NCBI RefSeq assembly: GCF_000382305.1
Contig: NZ_KB908018.1
Location: forward strand, 1 to 64,000
Direction of reading: 5' to 3'
Origin: Vitreoscilla stercoraria DSM 513
Lineage (GTDB): Bacteria > Pseudomonadota > Gammaproteobacteria > Burkholderiales > Neisseriaceae
DNA: 64,000 bases
Shown: one piece after another, positions 59,721-64,000 of the stretch
How the letters are laid out: the number at the start of each line of letters is the position of its first letter
How positions within the stretch are numbered: position 1 is the stretch's first letter
The notes under the pieces: generated by a model
Databases searched by the model: none
Seen by the model: only the letters and a program-made list of their open reading frames with translations
What the model was told of the DNA's origin: nothing
Translations under genes and position numbers: made by a program

Positions 59721-59747
59721 TTACAGGACGCTTAAAGCGTCCTGTAA
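59721..59747. repeat. Outward-facing uptake-repeat pair upstream of lpd
   Basis: TTACAGGACGCTT and AAGCGTCCTGTAA are exact complements 1 nt apart, in the order opposite to the terminators. AAAAGGATGAATAA follows, so the hairpin sits right next to the lpd SD and could affect translation. Confidence 0.75.
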
Positions 59748-59760
59748 AAAGGATGAATAA

Positions 59761-61194
59761 ATGTCTACTCAATATGATGTAGTAGTGATTGGTGCGGGTC
59801 CTGGCGGTTATATCGCAGCCATCCGTGCCGCACAATTAGGTTTTAAAACAGCTTGTATCGATGCAGGTCGCAATAAAGCAGGTGACGCGCCAGCTTTGGG
59901 CGGTACTTGCTTGAACGTGGGTTGCATCCCATCTAAAGCTTTGTTGCAATCTTCTGAAAACTTCCATCAAGCTTCTGAAGAATTTGCAGCTCATGGTATC
60001 GATGTGACTGTTAACAGCTTCAACGCTGAAACCATGATTGCTCGCAAAGACGAAATCGTGACCAAATTGACTGGTGGTATCGGCTTCTTGTTCAAAAAGA
60101 ACAAAGTTGAGTCTATCCATGGTTTGGGTTCTTTAAAAGCGCAAAACGGTGATTTGTGGCAAGTAGAAGTGGACAACCAAGGCGAAAAATCTGTGGTTGA
60201 AGCCAAGCATGTGATTATCGCTACCGGTTCTACCCCACGTCCATTGCCTATCGCTCCTGTTGACAACAAAATCATCTTGGACAACGAAGGCGCGTTGAAC
60301 GTGAATGCGGTTCCTGCGAAATTGGGCTTGATTGGTTCGGGCGTGATTGGTTTGGAAATGGGTTCTGTTTGGAATCGTTTGGGTTCAGAAGTGACTGTTT
60401 TGGAAGCGATGCCAACATTTATGGCCAATGCTGACCAACAAATCGCTAAAGAAGCCTTCAAGATTTTGACCAAAGAACAAGGTATGAAAATCGAGTTGGG
60501 CGTGCAAATCAATGAAGTGGTGAACAATGGCGATAATGTCACTGTTAACTACGAAGTCAAAGGTGAAGCGAAATCTGAAACCTTCGACAAATTGATTGTA
60601 GCCATTGGCCGCGTTCCTAACACCAACGGTTTGAATGCTGAAGCAGTGGGCTTGGCTAAAGACGAACGTGGTTTCATTACTGTGGATGGCGATTGCCGTA
60701 CTAACTTGCCTAATGTATGGGCAATTGGTGATGTGGTTCGTGGCCCGATGTTGGCACACAAAGCCAGCGACGAAGGTGTGGCTGTGGCTGAACGTATCGC
60801 GGGTCAAAAACCACATCTAGACTTCAACACCATTCCATTCGTGGTATACACCCATCCAGAAATGGCTTGGGTTGGTAAAACTGAAGAACAATTGAAAGCC
60901 GAAGGCGTGAAATATGCCAAAGGTACTTCAGGTTTTGCTGCCAATGGTCGTGCGTTGGGCTTAGGTTCTGCGCAAGGTACAGTTAAAATCTTGAAAGATG
61001 TTGAAAGCGATCGTGTATTAGGCGTTCACATCATTGGCCCTAACGCTTCAGAATTGATTGCTGAAGGCGTGATGGCCATGGAGTTCAAGGCATCTGCTGA
61101 AGACATCGGTCGCATCGTTCATGCGCACCCGAGTTTGTCGGAAGTATTACATGAGGCCGCATTGGCGACGGACAAGCGTGCATTGCACGGCTAA
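59761..61194 (+). CDS. lpdA: Dihydrolipoamide dehydrogenase (E3)
   Basis: A 477-aa FAD enzyme. VVVIGAGPGGYIAA binds FAD, GGTCLNVGCIPSK holds redox-active Cys50/Cys55, LIGSGVIGLEMGSVW binds NAD, and HAHPSLSEVLHEA holds the catalytic His/Glu. Reoxidises SucB dihydrolipoate, giving NADH; it may also serve other 2-oxoacid complexes. This is the canonical E3, unlike the variant at 28549. SD AAAAGGATG. Ends in a strong terminator, so sucCD is a separate unit. Confidence 0.96.
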   Translation: MSTQYDVVVIGAGPGGYIAAIRAAQLGFKTACIDAGRNKAGDAPALGGTCLNVGCIPSKALLQSSENFHQASEEFAAHGIDVTVNSFNAETMIARKDEIVTKLTGGIGFLFKKNKVESIHGLGSLKAQNGDLWQVEVDNQGEKSVVEAKHVIIATGSTPRPLPIAPVDNKIILDNEGALNVNAVPAKLGLIGSGVIGLEMGSVWNRLGSEVTVLEAMPTFMANADQQIAKEAFKILTKEQGMKIELGVQINEVVNNGDNVTVNYEVKGEAKSETFDKLIVAIGRVPNTNGLNAEAVGLAKDERGFITVDGDCRTNLPNVWAIGDVVRGPMLAHKASDEGVAVAERIAGQKPHLDFNTIPFVVYTHPEMAWVGKTEEQLKAEGVKYAKGTSGFAANGRALGLGSAQGTVKILKDVESDRVLGVHIIGPNASELIAEGVMAMEFKASAEDIGRIVHAHPSLSEVLHEAALATDKRALHG

Positions 61195-61200
61195 ATAAAC

Positions 61201-61228
61201 AAACGCACCTTCGGGTGCGTTTTTATTT
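61201..61228 (+). terminator. Terminator after lpdA
   Basis: AAACGCACC, TTCG tetraloop and GGTGCGTTT with a T-rich tail. Confidence 0.88.
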
Positions 61229-61538
61229 ATATGTAAATAAATTTTCAATTGGATGTTTGCAACCACATTGTCATGACAGTAAGTTTGGTTCAGGTATATC
61301 AGCAGGTATCTGCATCTTTGAGTGGTTTACAGGCCGCCTTCAAATAAAAAACGTCTGATATAAGATGTAAATACTTGCTTAATGACGTATGGTTTGTTAA
61401 AAAGTGATGCATCGAGCATAGTAATTTGTACTGATGGCTTTGATTAATTGGGTACAGACGGCTTTGAATGATGAATTTTGAGTGTATTAACTGATGATTG
61501 CGTAAGCAATTCGTTTAACTTAGATAGAGGAAACTCTG
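61229..61538 (+). promoter_or_regulatory. Intergenic region carrying the sucCD promoter and an imperfect repeat
   Basis: About 310 bp without an ORF. It contains a variant repeat TTACAGGCCGCC (61327) and an imperfect 21-bp direct repeat spaced 24 bp (61428-61448 and 61452-61472, both reading GTAC then GGCTTTGA), a possible regulator site. No clear -35/-10 pair seen. The SD AGAGGAAA for sucC is at its end. Confidence 0.45.
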
Positions 61539-62702
61539 ATGAATTTACATGAATATCAAGCAAAAGCCTTGTTAGCAAATTACGGTTTGCCAGTACAAGG
61601 TGGTATCTTGGCCACCAATGGTGACGAAGCTGCGGCTGCGTTTGACGAATTGGGTGGTAAATTTGCGGTCGTTAAAGCACAAGTCCATGCTGGTGGTCGT
61701 GGTAAGGCTGGCGGTGTTAAAGTGGTTAAAACCCGTGAAGAAGCCAAAGAAGTGGCTGAGAGCTTGATTGGTACCAATTTGGTGACTTACCAAACAGATG
61801 CTGCGGGTCAGCCAGTTAACAGCGTGTTGATTTGTGAAGACATGTATCCAGTAGCGCGTGAGTTGTACTTGGGTGCAGTGGTAGATCGTTCTAGCCGTCG
61901 TATCACTTTCATGGCATCAACTGAAGGTGGCGTGGAAATTGAAAAAGTAGCAGAAGAAACACCTGAAAAAATCATCAAAGTGACTGTGGATCCATTGGTA
62001 GGCTTGTTGCCTAACCAAGCGCGTGAAACGGCGTTTGCTTTGGGTTTGGAAGGCAAGCAAATCAATCAATTCGTCAAATTGATGACAGGTTCTTACCAAG
62101 CTTTTGTTGAAAACGATTTTGCTTTGTTTGAAATCAACCCATTGTCTGTGCGTGAAAATGGCGAATTGGCTTGTGTGGATGCAAAAATCGGCATCGATTC
62201 TAATGCTTTGTACCGTTTGCCAGAAGTGGCTGCTCAACGTGACAAATCTCAAGAGAACGAGCGTGAATTGAAAGCTTCTGAGTTTGATTTGAACTATGTG
62301 GCTTTGGAAGGCAACATCGGCTGTATGGTGAACGGTGCTGGTTTGGCAATGGCAACCATGGACATCATCAAATTGTACGGTGGCCAACCTGCAAACTTCT
62401 TGGACGTTGGTGGTGGCGCGACCAAAGAACGCGTGGTTGAAGCGTTCAAATTGATTTTGGCTGATCCTTCTGTGCAAGGCGTATTGGTTAATATCTTCGG
62501 TGGTATTGTACGTTGCGACATGATTGCTGAAGCGATTATTGCTGCGGTCAAAGAAGTGAACGTAACCGTACCAGTGGTTGTGCGCTTGGAAGGCAACAAT
62601 GCAGAGTTGGGTGCGCAAATCTTGCGTGATTCTGGCTTGCAATTGATCCCTGCTGATGGTTTGTCTGACGCAGCTCAAAAAATCGTTGAAGCTGTTAAAT
62701 AA
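61539..62702 (+). CDS. sucC: Succinyl-CoA synthetase beta subunit
   Basis: A 387-aa ATP-grasp subunit. NLHEYQAKALLANYGLPV is the N-terminus, VKAQVHAGGRGKAGGVKV the nucleotide loop, FLDVGGGATKERVVEAFKLI and VNIFGGIVRCDMIA the CoA/His-loop contact region. With SucD it converts succinyl-CoA to succinate with ATP or GTP formation. Followed 11 bp on by sucD. Confidence 0.97.
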   Translation: MNLHEYQAKALLANYGLPVQGGILATNGDEAAAAFDELGGKFAVVKAQVHAGGRGKAGGVKVVKTREEAKEVAESLIGTNLVTYQTDAAGQPVNSVLICEDMYPVARELYLGAVVDRSSRRITFMASTEGGVEIEKVAEETPEKIIKVTVDPLVGLLPNQARETAFALGLEGKQINQFVKLMTGSYQAFVENDFALFEINPLSVRENGELACVDAKIGIDSNALYRLPEVAAQRDKSQENERELKASEFDLNYVALEGNIGCMVNGAGLAMATMDIIKLYGGQPANFLDVGGGATKERVVEAFKLILADPSVQGVLVNIFGGIVRCDMIAEAIIAAVKEVNVTVPVVVRLEGNNAELGAQILRDSGLQLIPADGLSDAAQKIVEAVK

Positions 62703-62713
62703 GGAGTGAATGA

Positions 62714-63607
62714 ATGAGCGTTTTAGTCAATAAAAATACCAAAGTATTGGTACAAGGTTTTACCGGTAAAAACGGTACTTTTCACTCTGAACAAGCTTTG
62801 GCTTATGGTACTCAAGTAGTCGGTGGTGTGACTCCTGGTAAAGGTGGTCAATCTCACTTGAACTTGCCAGTATTCAACACCATGAAAGATGCGGTTAAAG
62901 AAACAGGTGCAGATGCTTCTGTAATCTATGTGCCAGCACCATTTGTTTTGGATTCTATCGTTGAAGCGGTAGATTCAGGCGTGGGTTTGATTGTGGTGAT
63001 TACTGAAGGTGTGCCAACGATTGATATGTTGAAAGCCAAGCGTTACTTGGAAACCAACGGTAATGGTACACGTTTGGTAGGTCCTAACTGCCCAGGCGTG
63101 ATCACTCCAGGCGAATGTAAAATTGGTATTATGCCAGGTCACATTCATACACCAGGTCGCATCGGTATCATTTCTCGTTCTGGTACTTTGACTTACGAAG
63201 CTGTGGCGCAAACCACCAAATTGGGCTTGGGTCAGTCTACTTGTATCGGTATCGGTGGTGACCCGATTCCTGGTATGAACCAAATTGATGCTTTGGAATT
63301 GTTCCAAAACGACCCAGACACTGACGCAATCATCATGATTGGTGAAATTGGCGGCACTGCGGAAGAAGAAGCAGCTGAATACATCCAATCTAACGTGACC
63401 AAACCTGTTGTGGGCTACATCGCTGGTGTGACCGCGCCTAAAGGCAAACGTATGGGTCATGCTGGTGCAATCATTTCTGGTGGTAAAGGTACTGCTGATG
63501 AGAAATTCGCAGCTTTTGAACGCGCAGGCATGGCTTACACTCGTAGCCCTGCTGAGTTGGGTTCGACCATGTTGGAAGTGTTAAAAGCACGTGGCATGGT
63601 TAAGTAA
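62714..63607 (+). CDS. sucD: Succinyl-CoA synthetase alpha subunit
   Basis: A 297-aa subunit. VQGFTGKNGTFHSEQA binds CoA, LVGPNCPGVITPGECKIGIMPG and SRSGTLTYEA are conserved, and KRMGHAGAIISGGKGTA contains the phosphorylated His. SD AAGGAGTG. Ends at an uptake-repeat terminator. Confidence 0.97.
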   Translation: MSVLVNKNTKVLVQGFTGKNGTFHSEQALAYGTQVVGGVTPGKGGQSHLNLPVFNTMKDAVKETGADASVIYVPAPFVLDSIVEAVDSGVGLIVVITEGVPTIDMLKAKRYLETNGNGTRLVGPNCPGVITPGECKIGIMPGHIHTPGRIGIISRSGTLTYEAVAQTTKLGLGQSTCIGIGGDPIPGMNQIDALELFQNDPDTDAIIMIGEIGGTAEEEAAEYIQSNVTKPVVGYIAGVTAPKGKRMGHAGAIISGGKGTADEKFAAFERAGMAYTRSPAELGSTMLEVLKARGMVK

Positions 63608-63657
63608 TGGCTTGATAAAAATCAACATAAATGAAATGTTTGTGTAGATTTGAAAAT

Positions 63658-63690
63658 AAAAGCGTCCTGTAAACTTACAGGACGCTTTTT
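63658..63690 (+). terminator. Uptake-repeat terminator after sucD
   Basis: AAAAGCGTCCTGTAA and TTACAGGACGCTTTT around a 2-nt loop, then T. Confidence 0.85.
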
Positions 63691-63779
63691 GTTGTATGCT
63701 TAAGATATAGCGAGTGCAATAAATGTGTAGTTATTGATTGCCATCGCAGATTGATTGTTTACTTCTGGAGGAATGAAAG

Positions 63780-64000
63780 ATGTCACAAGAATTTGAAAAT
63801 CGCAAAAATGAATTGTTGAACGATGTGCGCGAAGTTTTGAAAGAGGCTGAAACATTGTACAAATCGGCAGTAGATGATGGATCTGCCGAAGCGCAAGAAT
63901 TAAAGTCTAAATTGAAAGATCAATTGGACAATGCCAAGGTCAAATACGCTTCGTTAGAAGCGACTGTGGCAGACAAAGCCAAAGAAACGGCCAAGCAGGC
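63780..64000 (+). CDS. DUF883-type (ElaB/YqjD-like) protein, N-terminal part
   Basis: Starts at ATG 63780 with a perfect SD (GGAGG, 8 nt) and is cut by the window end after 73 codons. The visible part is one long charged helix (RKNELLNDVREVLKEAETLYKS, then LKSKLKDQLDNAKVKYASLE), typical of DUF883 proteins, which end in a single TM that ties ribosomes to the membrane in stationary phase in E. coli. The TM should lie just beyond the window. Separate unit from sucD. Confidence 0.75.
   Translation, partial: MSQEFENRKNELLNDVREVLKEAETLYKSAVDDGSAEAQELKSKLKDQLDNAKVKYASLEATVADKAKETAKQ

Noticed and set aside
9789..63690. Scattered inverted 13-mers as CRISPR repeats, REP/BIME elements or IS ends
   Set aside because: No regular spacing or spacers, no transposase or target duplications, and single copies inside core genes; uptake sequences explain them better.

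Overview
The window looks like a chromosome segment of a Neisseriaceae-type betaproteobacterium, outside Neisseria itself as far as I can tell. The evidence is gene order (the sdhCDAB-sdhE-gltA-sucAB-lpd-sucCD block, the TPR protein-lolB-ispE-tRNA-prs-rplY block, and a hybrid peroxiredoxin-glutaredoxin beside a dihydrolipoamide-dehydrogenase-like reductase) and about thirty copies of a 13-mer, AAGCGTCCTGTAA, used the way Neisseriaceae use DNA uptake sequences (DUS): as inverted pairs at operon ends and as single copies inside core genes. I cannot name the genus.

Layout. 1-4.3 kb: the integrase end of an integrated P4-like satellite or chromosomal island next to tRNA-Ser(GGA): a partial primase, small overlapping ORFs, an AlpA-type regulator, an AT-rich cargo gene of unknown function (1912-2889) and a P4-family tyrosine integrase. 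It contains none of the uptake repeats. 4.4-16.7 kb: core genes (OmpA-like lipoprotein, YihY, WrbA, nitroreductase, hydrolase, cardiolipin synthase, leuS, TRIC channel, dusA), with two tandem, similarly built sRNA-like genes between leuS and the channel gene. 16.9-21.5 kb: two tandem TonB-dependent receptors, each with a Fur-box-like site. 21.7-28.5 kb: a CapA-like protein with an unusual N-terminus, an FKBP, a CrfC-type dynamin GTPase, a PH-domain protein and a putative AbiC-like abortive-infection protein; the last two sit as cassettes between uptake-repeat hairpins. 28.5-48.3 kb: redox defence, mutM, lipid acyltransferase, LolB, IspE, two tRNA-Gln, prs/rplY, esterase and thioesterases, scpA, tcdA, uspA, relA, mutY, an rRNA methyltransferase. 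48.3-63.6 kb: malate dehydrogenase, a GntR regulator, and the TCA-cycle block running sdhC to sucD. The window ends in a DUF883-type gene.

The TCA block gives succinate dehydrogenase, its flavinylation factor, citrate synthase, the 2-oxoglutarate dehydrogenase complex and succinyl-CoA synthetase, with mdh just upstream on the other strand. Several intercistronic gaps in it hold strong hairpins without U-tracts, while operon ends hold hairpins with U-tracts. The paired sRNA-like genes recall the neisserial sibling sRNAs known to act on TCA-cycle mRNAs; that link is inference.
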